DNA from: Weissella cibaria KACC 11862
GTDB taxonomy: Bacteria; Bacillota; Bacilli; Lactobacillales; Lactobacillaceae
Direction of reading: 5' to 3'
Assembly (NCBI RefSeq): GCF_000193635.1
Contig: NZ_AEKT01000019.1
Location: 59,258 to 123,257, forward strand
Length of the DNA: 64,000 bases
The notes below the pieces were generated by a model. It was given only the letters and a program-made list of their open reading frames with translations. It was not told the origin of the DNA and made no database searches. A program made the translations under genes and the position numbers. This document shows, piece by piece, positions 52,343-60,131 of the stretch (its first letter is position 1; every line of letters begins with the position of its first letter).

Positions 52343-52528
52343 CAACAGGCGGGGCTGGTATCCGGAGCGTTCAAAAATCGGCAACATGCCGCATGGCCGG
52401 CGCTATTCAGAAAAGCCCACACAGGCCTTGAGGCTTTAGGGGGAATTATTTGCCACGCTGAATGGCGTCCGCGCCATTCGGTTGCCGAGTTTTTGAACAA
52501 TGGCGTAGGATACCAGCCCCGCCTGTTG
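52343..52528. repeat. Module 2 palindrome, copy B
   Basis: A 186-base imperfect hairpin. The first 16 bases (CAACAGGCGGGGCTGG) are perfectly complementary to the last 16. It has the same length as module 2 of copy A. Confidence 0.88.
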
Positions 52529-52551
52529 CTCGTGCGATAGCACCAAACACT

Positions 52552-52592
52552 AAAAGAAATCACATCGCAGCAAATGCTCCGATGTGATTTCT
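52552..52592 (-). terminator. Terminator of oppA
   Basis: Perfect 13-base arms AGAAATCACATCG/CGATGTGATTTCT with TTTT on the minus strand. Confidence 0.88.
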
Positions 52593-52599
52593 AAAAGAT

Positions 52600-54225
52600 T
52601 TAGTTCTTGTATGCCCACTTCCAGTCGTATGGTGCACCAGCTGGGTTTGTGACAACACCCTTAACTGATGTACGGAACAACGTTGCATATGAACGGTAGT
52701 ACAATGGCGCCACACCGACTTCCTTGTCGATGATTTGCTCTGCTTGCTTGTAATCGTCATAACGCTTCTTTTCGTCGTTCACGTCAGTCGTCTTAGCAGC
52801 TGACATCAACTTGTTGTATTCAGCGTTATCCCATGAACCGTTGTTGAATGAAGAATCCTTCGTGTACAAGTCCAAGAACGTTGATGGATCACCGTAATCG
52901 GCACCCCAAGCAGTGATTACCAAATCAAACTTCTTGTCTTGTGACAAAGCCAAACGTTGCTTAAATGGTACGACCTTAACGTCGATATCCAAGCCGTCCA
53001 ACTTTTCCATTTGTGATTGCAAGAATTGGGCTGAACGCTTAGCTGCATCAGTGTCATCTGTGACCATTTGCAACTTCAACTTCTTCTCGCCGACTTCCTT
53101 CATACCTTCCTTGAACAACTTCTTGGCCTTAGTCTTGTCGTAAGCAATGGCACCCTTTACTTCAGCTGCCTTAGCAAAGTCCTTACCAGTATTAGGATCT
53201 TGCGCCAACTTAGTTGAAGTAAACGTTGTCGCAGGTGTAGCCGTTCCCGTCAAAATCTTATCTGACAACGTCTTACGGTCAATTGCGTATGACAAAGCTT
53301 GACGAATCTTTGTGTTGGCCAATGCCTTCACCTTCTTCTCGTTAAACTCCATGTAGAACGTTGACGCTTGTGGGATAACCTTATAAGCCTTGTTCTTCTT
53401 TGAAGCCTTCACTTGGTCAGGTGACAAGTTCGTAAAGTCGACCTTGCCTGACTTGTACAAGTTGTAACCTGTGTTTTGATCCTTGATTGTTTCCACAACA
53501 ACCTTAGGCGTCTTCACAACCTTGGCATCATAGTACTTGTCGTTCTTAACCAATGAGTACTTGTTGTTTGACCCAGTCCAGCCCTTCAAGATGAATGGAC
53601 CTGAAGACAACGTGTACTTTGCAGCTGTACCGTACTTCTTACCTGACTTCTCCACAAACTTTTGGTTTTGTGGGTAGAAAGGTGCCATCGTCAAAACTGA
53701 TTCAAGTTGTGGCATTGGCTTTTCCAACGTTACTTCCAACGTTGTATCGTCAACGGCGTTAACCCCCAACGTTGACAAGTCCTTTTCTTCACCAGATTGA
53801 ATGGCATCTGCATTCTTAATTCCTGAGAACAAGTAGGCATATTGTGATGCCGTCTTAGGGTCATTCGTACGTTGCCAACCATAAACAAAATCGTGCGCTG
53901 TCAAAGCGTCACCGTTTGACCACTTCAAACCAGAACGCAACTTGAACGTGTATGACAACCCATCATCAGACTTCTCAACTGATTCAGCCAAAGCAAGCGC
54001 AGGCTTGTTTGACTTGTCGTTACGGTACAAACCGTCACCAGTTGCTTGCAATGCGTCAAAATCAACCGCAGCTGTAGACTTTGATGGATCCATCGTGCCC
54101 AAATCAGCCCCTTCAGTCCAGTTGATTGTCTTGTACTTAGCTGCGTCAGCCGTGATTGGTGCCAACGTTGAGCCCAAAATCAACGCTGTCGACAACAATG
54201 CTGATGTCTTCAATACCTTATTCAT
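52600..54225 (-). CDS. oppA: Oligopeptide-binding protein OppA without lipobox
   Basis: A 541-residue SBP_bac_5 peptide-binding protein. Signal region MNKVLKTSALLSTALILGST ends in ADAA, a type I signal peptidase site; there is no lipobox cysteine. The mature part has the family signature region SDDGLSYTFKLRSGLKWSNG and DFVYGWQRTNDP, DPKTASQY. It delivers peptides to OppBCDF. The start was placed at the ATG at 54225 (GGGGAG upstream). It has its own promoter region and terminator, so it is expressed separately from oppBCDF. Confidence 0.94.
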   Translation of the reverse strand: MNKVLKTSALLSTALILGSTLAPITADAAKYKTINWTEGADLGTMDPSKSTAAVDFDALQATGDGLYRNDKSNKPALALAESVEKSDDGLSYTFKLRSGLKWSNGDALTAHDFVYGWQRTNDPKTASQYAYLFSGIKNADAIQSGEEKDLSTLGVNAVDDTTLEVTLEKPMPQLESVLTMAPFYPQNQKFVEKSGKKYGTAAKYTLSSGPFILKGWTGSNNKYSLVKNDKYYDAKVVKTPKVVVETIKDQNTGYNLYKSGKVDFTNLSPDQVKASKKNKAYKVIPQASTFYMEFNEKKVKALANTKIRQALSYAIDRKTLSDKILTGTATPATTFTSTKLAQDPNTGKDFAKAAEVKGAIAYDKTKAKKLFKEGMKEVGEKKLKLQMVTDDTDAAKRSAQFLQSQMEKLDGLDIDVKVVPFKQRLALSQDKKFDLVITAWGADYGDPSTFLDLYTKDSSFNNGSWDNAEYNKLMSAAKTTDVNDEKKRYDDYKQAEQIIDKEVGVAPLYYRSYATLFRTSVKGVVTNPAGAPYDWKWAYKN

Positions 54226-54350
54226 AAAAAACTCCCCATTTCGAAAATAGTAAATAATGCCTTTCAATGTTTAGTATCATAGCCTGGACAAAAATGAGAA
54301 GCAACGCCATTTTTTAATACAAACTGTGAACTAAATTTGAACACGATCCA

Positions 54351-54364
54351 TTAAAACGTTTAAA
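54351..54364. promoter_or_regulatory. AAACGTTT site upstream of oppA
   Basis: TTAAAACGTTTAAA, about 125 bases before the oppA ATG, resembles the palindromes before the bmp genes. Otherwise 54226-54540 is AT-rich with no gene; 54490-54530 carries a short stretch (GATAGCACGACACAC) like the end of the composite elements. Confidence 0.4.
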
Positions 54365-54540
54365 CCATGCGTTTTTACTACGTTTCTTAAAATGAGAATT
54401 TCACTCATTTACAGGCAAAAAATCCAGGAAACCATCCGTATTTTTCTTGCTGTTAACCGGTTCTGCTTTGAGTCTCACAAATAATCTAAAACCGTTCGGC
54501 TGCCGACATGAGTGTGATAGCACGACACACACCAACACAA

Positions 54541-54574
54541 CAAAAAACCACCAGCACAAAAGTACTGGTGGTTT
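54541..54574 (-). terminator. Terminator of the amino-acid ABC operon
   Basis: AAACCACCAG/CTGGTGGTTT arms with T-run on the minus strand. Confidence 0.85.
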
Positions 54575-54586
54575 AGTCAGTTTAAA

Positions 54587-55243
54587 TTAAGCTGCCATTC
54601 GACGGTCCAAAATACGACCAATCTTTGAAATCACGTAATTCAACGCGAAGTACAATACAGCCAACGCAAAGAACATCGCCACAATGGCATTTGGCTCTTG
54701 CGCATAAATGATTTGTGCACGGTATGTCACTTCTGGCAACATGATAATCGTTGCCAAAGACGTATCCTTAATCAATGACACAAATTGTGACACGATTGGT
54801 GGAATCATCTTCTTGTAAGCCTGTGGCAAAATAATGTGCCACAAGGCTTGCTTGAAGCTCAATCCGTTCGACAATGCACCTTCTAATTGTCCCTTTGGTA
54901 CGGCGACAATTCCTGATCGAATAACTTCTGCCAACATCGCTGACTCAAAAATTGTCAAAGCGAAAATCGTTGACGTCATAACGCCCAAGTGAATGCCAAT
55001 CTTTGGCAAGGCAAAGTACGTAAAGAAGATAATCAACAACAGTGGTAGGTTACGAATCACGTCAATGATAAAACCAACAATGCGTGATAGGTACGGAATC
55101 TTGACGTAACGGATAACACCAAGCAATGACCCAATAATAAAACTCAAAATGACTGAGACAACCGCTACTTCGATAGTGACCCATAGTCCCATCAACAAGA
55201 AGCGGATGTTAATCCATGAGAACGCTGATAAGAATTCTGCCAT
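54587..55243 (-). CDS. Polar amino-acid ABC transporter permease 2
   Basis: A 218-residue HisM/GlnP-type permease with five TM helices and the coupling loop GALSNGLSFKQALWHIILPQ (about 130-150). It pairs with the similar permease encoded 2 bases upstream as a heterodimer. AGGAGGG precedes the ATG. Probable substrates are glutamine, glutamate or aspartate. Confidence 0.92.
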   Translation of the reverse strand: MAEFLSAFSWINIRFLLMGLWVTIEVAVVSVILSFIIGSLLGVIRYVKIPYLSRIVGFIIDVIRNLPLLLIIFFTYFALPKIGIHLGVMTSTIFALTIFESAMLAEVIRSGIVAVPKGQLEGALSNGLSFKQALWHIILPQAYKKMIPPIVSQFVSLIKDTSLATIIMLPEVTYRAQIIYAQEPNAIVAMFFALAVLYFALNYVISKIGRILDRRMAA

Positions 55244-55245
55244 GA

Positions 55246-55890
55246 TTATCCCTCCTTATTCAACTTGTTTTCCAAGTAGCGCATGTAGTAACTCATTGGC
55301 ATCGTCAAAATCAAATAGAAGATAGCCACGATGATAAATGGACCAAACGTATCAAATGTCTCTTGCGAAATCATATTTGCTTGGTACATCAAATCCATAC
55401 CGGCCACGAAAGCCAAGACTGATGAGTTCTTAATCAAATTAATAAATTGGTTTCCAAGTGGTGGAATAACTAACTTAAACGCCTGTGGCAATACCACGTA
55501 ACGCATTCCTTGCCACCAAGACAATCCATTGGAAAGCGCACCCTCCAATTGACCATTTGGCACAGCATTAATTCCGGCGCGCACGGTCTCAGCAATAAAG
55601 GCTGACGTATATAGCGTTAGGCCCAACGTTCCAGCCGCGAACCCACTAATTTTTACAACGTTCGCAATCACCACATAGAAGAACATCGTAATAACCAACA
55701 ATGGAATATTACGAAGCACTTCAATATAAATACGCCCAATAATATTGGCCGCCTTATTTGGCACAACTTCCATCAAAGCAAAAACAGTTCCTAGAATCAG
55801 TGAACCAATCAACGCCAATACTGACGAGGCGATCGTCCAACCAAATCCAGTTAGGAAGTCATGAGCGTGTGTTTGAAATAATGACAACAT
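55246..55890 (-). CDS. Polar amino-acid ABC transporter permease 1
   Basis: A 214-residue HisM/GlnP-type permease with five TM helices, ALIGSLILGTVFALME early and the coupling loop GALSNGLSWWQGMRYVVLPQ. Its ATG overlaps the stop of the binding-protein gene by one base (TAATG), indicating translational coupling. Confidence 0.92.
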   Translation of the reverse strand: MLSLFQTHAHDFLTGFGWTIASSVLALIGSLILGTVFALMEVVPNKAANIIGRIYIEVLRNIPLLVITMFFYVVIANVVKISGFAAGTLGLTLYTSAFIAETVRAGINAVPNGQLEGALSNGLSWWQGMRYVVLPQAFKLVIPPLGNQFINLIKNSSVLAFVAGMDLMYQANMISQETFDTFGPFIIVAIFYLILTMPMSYYMRYLENKLNKEG

Positions 55891-56735
55891 TACTTAGCCA
55901 ACTCCTTCCAATCCATTCCCTTAACACCAGCGAACCACTTCTTGGCTAGCTTGGCGTAAGTACCGTCTGATTTGATATCATCAATCGCCTTATTAACAGC
56001 CTTGACTAACTTAGGGTTGTTTTCATCCATAGCAACGCCATATGGTTCCTTAGTAAAGGGACCACCGACAACTTCCAAACTCTTCGAGCCGGCAGCCATA
56101 CCATATAGGATACCGTTATCAGTCGTCAATGCATCTCCTTGACCAGCCTTTAGCGCTGTTAAAGCAGTTGCATAATCAGACAAAGCAACAACCTTAGCCT
56201 TAGGCGCGAACTTCTTAACAACCACCGCTGAAGTTGAACCAGCAACGGCCAAAATACGAGCTCCTGGCTTGTTCAAATCGTAAATATCCTTAATGCCACT
56301 ACCCTTCTTAACCAAGATAGCTTGCCCCGCATTAAAGTAAGGCTTTGAAAAATCAACAACCTTCTCACGATCCGGTGTAATTGACATTGTGGCAATAATC
56401 GCGTCGATATTACCGTTCAACAACATCGGAATACGTGTTCCAGATGTAATTTGCGTCAATTCAACCTTTGCTTTTGGATTAACACGCTTCGTAATTTGCT
56501 TCGCCATATCAACGTCGAAGCCTTCCAACTTACCAGTCTTGATATTCATCAAGCCCATTAACTTCGTATCACCCTTAACACCCCAGACCATCTTGTCTGA
56601 CTTCATGATACGATTGTAAGCTTCGTTTTTCTTATCGCTGGCATGCACTGGGGTTGCAACCACACTCCCTGCTAGCAAAGCGACGGCGGCACCAGCAAGT
56701 ACCGCACGCCAAGTACGCTTAAACTTGCGACTCAT
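55890..56735 (-). CDS. Polar amino-acid binding protein without lipobox
   Basis: A 281-residue SBP_bac_3 protein. Basic N-terminus, hydrophobic signal (about 12-28) ending TPVHAS, a type I signal peptidase-like site with no cysteine. The mature part has VWGVKGDTKLMGLMNIKTG, LEGFDVDMAKQI, and DAIIATMSITPDREKVVDFS, as in GlnH/GltI. The start was placed at the ATG at 56735, eight bases after AGGAGG. Second gene of the four-gene importer operon. Confidence 0.93.
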   Translation of the reverse strand: MSRKFKRTWRAVLAGAAVALLAGSVVATPVHASDKKNEAYNRIMKSDKMVWGVKGDTKLMGLMNIKTGKLEGFDVDMAKQITKRVNPKAKVELTQITSGTRIPMLLNGNIDAIIATMSITPDREKVVDFSKPYFNAGQAILVKKGSGIKDIYDLNKPGARILAVAGSTSAVVVKKFAPKAKVVALSDYATALTALKAGQGDALTTDNGILYGMAAGSKSLEVVGGPFTKEPYGVAMDENNPKLVKAVNKAIDDIKSDGTYAKLAKKWFAGVKGMDWKELAK

Positions 56736-56747
56736 ACTCCGCACCTC

Positions 56748-57482
56748 CTAGTGAATGATTTGTGACAAGAATTGACGTGCACGTGGCTCCTTAGGATTTG
56801 CAAAGAATTCTTCAGTAGGAGAATCTTCCAAAATTTGACCATCTGCCATAAAAATAACACGATCGGCAACTTGCTTAGCAAAGCCCATTTCGTGTGTCAC
56901 AACCAACATTGTCATACTTGAATCCGCCGCGATTTCGCGCATAATCTTCAAGACATCGTTAACCATTTCTGGGTCCAAAGCTGACGTTGGCTCATCAAAC
57001 AACAAGGCCTTAGGCTTCATTGCCAATGAACGTGCAATCGCAATACGTTGTTGTTGTCCACCTGAAAGCGTTGACGGCATCTTGTCAGCCTTGTCAGCAA
57101 GACCAACTCGCTCCAACAATTCCATTGCAATCTTCTTATTTTCAGCTTCGTCACGCTTCAAGACCAAACGTGGTGCCAACATAATGTTTTCCAAAACCGT
57201 CTTGTTTGCATACAAGTTAAAGTGTTGGAAAACCATGCCAACATTCTTACGCGTACGGTTCATATCAGTTTGTGGGTTAGCCAAGTCTTGACCGTTAACA
57301 ATTAATTGGCCTTCTTGAACAGGCTCCAAACCATTTACGGTGCGAATCAACGTTGATTTTCCTGAACCAGATGGGCCAAGCAAAACGACCGTTTCACCAG
57401 CTTCCACGTCAAGGTTAATATCCTTCAAAGCGTGGAAATCTCCATAGTACTTTTCGACGTCCTTAAATTCGATCATCGACAT
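56748..57482 (-). CDS. Polar amino-acid ABC transporter ATPase (GlnQ/GltL type)
   Basis: A 244-residue ATPase with Walker A LLGPSGSGKSTLIR (about 37-50), the Q-loop in VFQHFNLY, signature TLSGGQQQRIAIARSLA and Walker B ALLFDEPTSALDPE. First gene of the importer operon; start set at the ATG at 57482 with AGGAGG upstream. It powers the two permeases that follow. Confidence 0.94.
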   Translation of the reverse strand: MSMIEFKDVEKYYGDFHALKDINLDVEAGETVVLLGPSGSGKSTLIRTVNGLEPVQEGQLIVNGQDLANPQTDMNRTRKNVGMVFQHFNLYANKTVLENIMLAPRLVLKRDEAENKKIAMELLERVGLADKADKMPSTLSGGQQQRIAIARSLAMKPKALLFDEPTSALDPEMVNDVLKIMREIAADSSMTMLVVTHEMGFAKQVADRVIFMADGQILEDSPTEEFFANPKEPRARQFLSQIIH

Positions 57483-57531
57483 AATGGTGTTCCTCCTTAT
57501 TGACAATTTTCTCAAAAATCATCATTCAATA

Positions 57532-57568
57532 TAAAATGACCCGTCGCGATTTTTCGTGACGGGTCGCT
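57532..57568 (-). terminator. Terminator of the 57643-58931 unit
   Basis: GACCCGTCGCG/CGTGACGGGTC arms (one mismatch) with a T-rich tract on the minus strand. It lies within the probable 5' leader of the amino-acid ABC operon. Confidence 0.75.
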
Positions 57569-57575
57569 ATGTTTA

Positions 57576-57605
57576 ATAATAGTCTGTAAGTAAGACTGGT
57601 GTCAA
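57576..57605 (-). promoter_or_regulatory. Promoter of the amino-acid ABC operon
   Basis: TTGACA (57600-57605) and TATTAT (57576-57581) with an 18-base spacer. Just upstream is the inverted repeat TTGTCA/TTGACAA (57610-57628), a possible operator. The start site would fall at the edge of the hairpin 57538-57565. Confidence 0.6.
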
Positions 57606-57642
57606 TTATCTTGTCAGGTTTCTTGACAATCACCTAACCGGC

Positions 57643-58440
57643 TTACTTTTGCTTATAAGCTAGCTCAACGGCTAACTGATAAGGCTTCGTTGTTTCTTGT
57701 AGGTTCACGCGACCACGTACATGGCCAACGCCACCCGTAATTACCGCCGATGCGATAAACAAATCATAATTCTCAAGGGCCAACTCAACTGGCTGCAACC
57801 CAACCGTTTTAATCCGGGCAACACGCTGCGCAAACATCTCGTTCAAGCCACCGTAAACTGCCAAGCCACCACGCTCATGCTCCAAGCGGAAGTATGGCAA
57901 TGGTGTACCCGGATGATTAGCATAAATGACATCGTTACCAGCTGCCAAATAGGCTAACTGATCAGCTTCCGACATGCCGCTATAATCTTGTTGGAACATC
58001 CCACTAGCTTGTAGTTGCTCGGCAACTTTCGTTAATTCTGCTTGCATATCAGCGTCAGAAATTGCCGTTGCTGGTAACACATTTTCCTTGGCGTATAATC
58101 CGTTTGCTGGTACATAAGGCATTGCTGTTTTGATAGTCTGACTTTCCTCAGCAGGCCGGCCACCCAAAACCTTTTCAATCTTTGGCGAAATATCCCACTT
58201 CACCGTTTTCTTCGTATAGTAGTACACCATATTCAGAACCGCAAAATAGGCAATCACGATGAAGGCTAGCATCAATACTGCCCCACGAAGGTAGGCCCCA
58301 TTTTCAATATGCTTTACGCCCAAGTACAGGACATAAAAATCTCCTGCCGTAGCCAAAACTGAATATACTTGCCCTTTCCACTTGGTATTAACATTAAAGA
58401 ACCCCAAGTAGTGGTTTAACAAATCTAAAATAGTCAGCAT
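57643..58440 (-). CDS. Two-TM protein with large soluble C-terminal domain, unknown
   Basis: A 265-residue protein with TM helices at about 25-45 and 52-75, a basic stretch (YYTKKTVKW) and a C-terminal domain of about 180 residues, partly helical and ending in beta-rich sequence (YDLFIASAVITGGVGHVRGR). It resembles an uncharacterised lactic-acid-bacterial DUF family. Its ATG overlaps the stop of the Ser-rich gene upstream, so the two are translated together and may form one complex. Confidence 0.7.
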   Translation of the reverse strand: MLTILDLLNHYLGFFNVNTKWKGQVYSVLATAGDFYVLYLGVKHIENGAYLRGAVLMLAFIVIAYFAVLNMVYYYTKKTVKWDISPKIEKVLGGRPAEESQTIKTAMPYVPANGLYAKENVLPATAISDADMQAELTKVAEQLQASGMFQQDYSGMSEADQLAYLAAGNDVIYANHPGTPLPYFRLEHERGGLAVYGGLNEMFAQRVARIKTVGLQPVELALENYDLFIASAVITGGVGHVRGRVNLQETTKPYQLAVELAYKQK

Positions 58441-58931
58441 TAGTTTGTTGCACCTCCGTTCGCTGTCGATGGTGTTGTTGCTGGCGCAGTTGAACTAGCC
58501 GTTGATGAACTCGTTGCGCTTGAGGCCGGGGCACTTGAAGCACTCGACGTGACGGCACTTGAACTGCTTGCCGGACGACTCGTCTCGCTCGACGAACTTA
58601 CCCGACTATCAGTCGTATCTTTATTTGTCGATACCGTACTTGCTGATGACGACTCCTCTTGTTTACGAGACGACTCTGTTGTGGCAGACGAGTCTGTCTG
58701 ACTATCACTGACGACCCGACTCGTCGATGTTTCAGCAGTGTCAGCGGACTTACTCTCTTCAGACTTAGCTGGCGCACTTGTTGATGTCGATGATGACACA
58801 ATGCTTGAAGAAATTTTTGCCCCATTCGATGTATTCGTTGAAACATTAACAATTGCGTTAGCTGCACTCAACGCCAAAATAATTGAAACTAGTGCAACCG
58901 GCGTGATAACGGGTGGTGTTCGATATGCCAT
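58440..58931 (-). CDS. Ser/Thr-rich low-complexity protein with N-terminal TM
   Basis: A 163-residue protein: one hydrophobic N-terminal helix (about 8-28, VALVSIILALSAANAIV), then about 130 residues made mostly of Ser, Thr and Ala with regular charged residues. There is no cysteine, LPxTG or folded domain. The composition suggests an extended, perhaps glycosylated, extracellular stalk. AGGAGG precedes the ATG. Coupled to the downstream membrane protein. Confidence 0.7.
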   Translation of the reverse strand: MAYRTPPVITPVALVSIILALSAANAIVNVSTNTSNGAKISSSIVSSSTSTSAPAKSEESKSADTAETSTSRVVSDSQTDSSATTESSRKQEESSSASTVSTNKDTTDSRVSSSSETSRPASSSSAVTSSASSAPASSATSSSTASSTAPATTPSTANGGATN

Positions 58932-58954
58932 AATGTTCCTCCTACCGTGGCCAA

Positions 58955-59515
58955 TTATTCTTGGACAACTTGCTTAACAATTTGATTGATTTCTTCTTTG
59001 GTGGTTTCCCAATCGTCATTAATCACGACATGGGCAACGCCGCGTAACGCATCAGGTAATGCCGCATCGCGTTGATATTCTTGACTAGCCAACCGCTCCT
59101 TAACCGCAGTCACATCATCCCCACGCTTTTCTAAACGCGTTAACAAATCATTTTCTTCGCTAACAGTGAGATAAATAATAACCGCTTCATCGCCCAATTC
59201 TTGCGCATATGTAATCGCGCCGGCCGTATCCAACACGATGGTAATGAATGGATTCTTCTCCCATGCTCGGGCTAAGCCTTCATGGGATGACCCGTAGTGA
59301 TAATTTGAATACGTCACACTCTCTAAGTAATGATTTTGTTTAAAACTCGCTTCAGTTTCAAAATAGTAATCAACTTGATCAACTTCACCTTCGCGTGGTG
59401 CTCGCGTGGTGTGCGTAATAACTTTTGGCATTTCAAAGAATTCATTGAGGTAATTTGCAACAGTGGTTTTGCCAGTACCGGTATTTCCAGTTAGCACAAA
59501 TACTTTACGATTCAT
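58955..59515 (-). CDS. Guanylate-kinase-like P-loop protein
   Basis: A 186-residue nucleotide kinase-like protein. P-loop LTGNTGTGKTTVANYL (about 8-23), the guanylate-kinase TTRAPREGEVDQVDYYFE (about 36-53) and a lid region with LLTRLEKRGDD. It is a paralogue of Gmk rather than the essential enzyme, judged by its altered P-loop and separate context; the essential gmk would be expected beside rpoZ. Substrate is uncertain. Confidence 0.78.
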   Translation of the reverse strand: MNRKVFVLTGNTGTGKTTVANYLNEFFEMPKVITHTTRAPREGEVDQVDYYFETEASFKQNHYLESVTYSNYHYGSSHEGLARAWEKNPFITIVLDTAGAITYAQELGDEAVIIYLTVSEENDLLTRLEKRGDDVTAVKERLASQEYQRDAALPDALRGVAHVVINDDWETTKEEINQIVKQVVQE

Positions 59516-59554
59516 GGGTTTTAACGACTCTCTTTAAACTTAATTATTTCCATT

Positions 59555-59595
59555 ATAAAACCCCGAACTTAAGTTGGCTTAAGTTCGGGGTAAAA
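59555..59595 (-). terminator. Terminator of birA-bioY
   Basis: Perfect 13-base arms CCCCGAACTTAAG/CTTAAGTTCGGGG with TTTT on the minus strand. Confidence 0.9.
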
Positions 59596-59597
59596 CG

Positions 59598-60131
59598 TTA
59601 ATATTCCTTACCGATTGGGAGACGCATCACCCGCCCAATCATCATCGCCAAAACGACGACAATGACCACTTTGATTAAAGTTGGTATGATGAAGGCCACC
59701 AAACCCGTTGCCATCGCATTCGCCAATGGCATCTTAGCCGCTACTGCAAGCCAAACCGTGCCGAATCCCAACTGCAAAAACGCTGCAATTAGGTTCCAAG
59801 CTGTCAACGCATACCACTTGGCGCTCAACTTAATACCCCACCCAATAATAAGTGGGAACAAGAGCATCCCAATAAGGTAACCACCCGTTGGCCCGATAAC
59901 GATACCGACACCAGAAGTCCATCCTGCAAATACAGGCATCCCGACTACCCCGAGCAATAAGTAAACCGCCACGGCCGATAACGAAATCGGTAGCAATGTC
60001 ACCGACGCAACTAACGGTACAATCATCGTTTGTAGGGTTAACGGCACAATCCCCGTTGGAATTGACAAAGGTGCCAATACCGCAATCATTGCTGCAAAGA
60101 CGGCGGCTAGTACAAGCTGTCGTGTTTTCAT
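59598..60131 (-). CDS. bioY: Biotin ECF transporter S component BioY
   Basis: A 177-residue membrane protein with six TM helices and the BioY marks LAPLSIPTGIVPLTLQTM and GVVGMPVFAGWTSGVG, GPTGGYLIG. It binds biotin and works with the shared ECF ATPases and EcfT. Its ATG overlaps the birA stop (ATGA), so translation is coupled; this fixed the start at 60131 rather than the ATG four codons earlier. Confidence 0.95.
   Translation of the reverse strand: MKTRQLVLAAVFAAMIAVLAPLSIPTGIVPLTLQTMIVPLVASVTLLPISLSAVAVYLLLGVVGMPVFAGWTSGVGIVIGPTGGYLIGMLLFPLIIGWGIKLSAKWYALTAWNLIAAFLQLGFGTVWLAVAAKMPLANAMATGLVAFIIPTLIKVVIVVVLAMMIGRVMRLPIGKEY

Larger units (their letters stand above)
52013..52546. repeat. Composite palindromic element, copy B (full length)
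   Basis: Layout: terminal hairpin 52018-52033 (TCGTGC-TATC-GCACGA); module 1 palindrome 52034-52219 (186 bases); inverted repeat 52222-52236/52325-52339 enclosing an 88-base core; module 2 palindrome 52343-52528 (186 bases); terminal hairpin 52532-52543. The ends form a 15-base perfect terminal inverted repeat (52020-52034 and 52529-52543). It separates oppA from oppBCDF. The core shows no similarity to that of copy A. Confidence 0.92.

Noticed and set aside
52013-52546. Insertion sequence with transposase
   Set aside because: There is a terminal inverted repeat but no reading frame for a transposase and no visible target duplication; at most a non-autonomous element.
54475-54530. Third copy of the composite element upstream of the amino-acid permease terminator
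   Set aside because: Only about 20 bases resemble the terminal hairpin region; too short to call more than a possible remnant.
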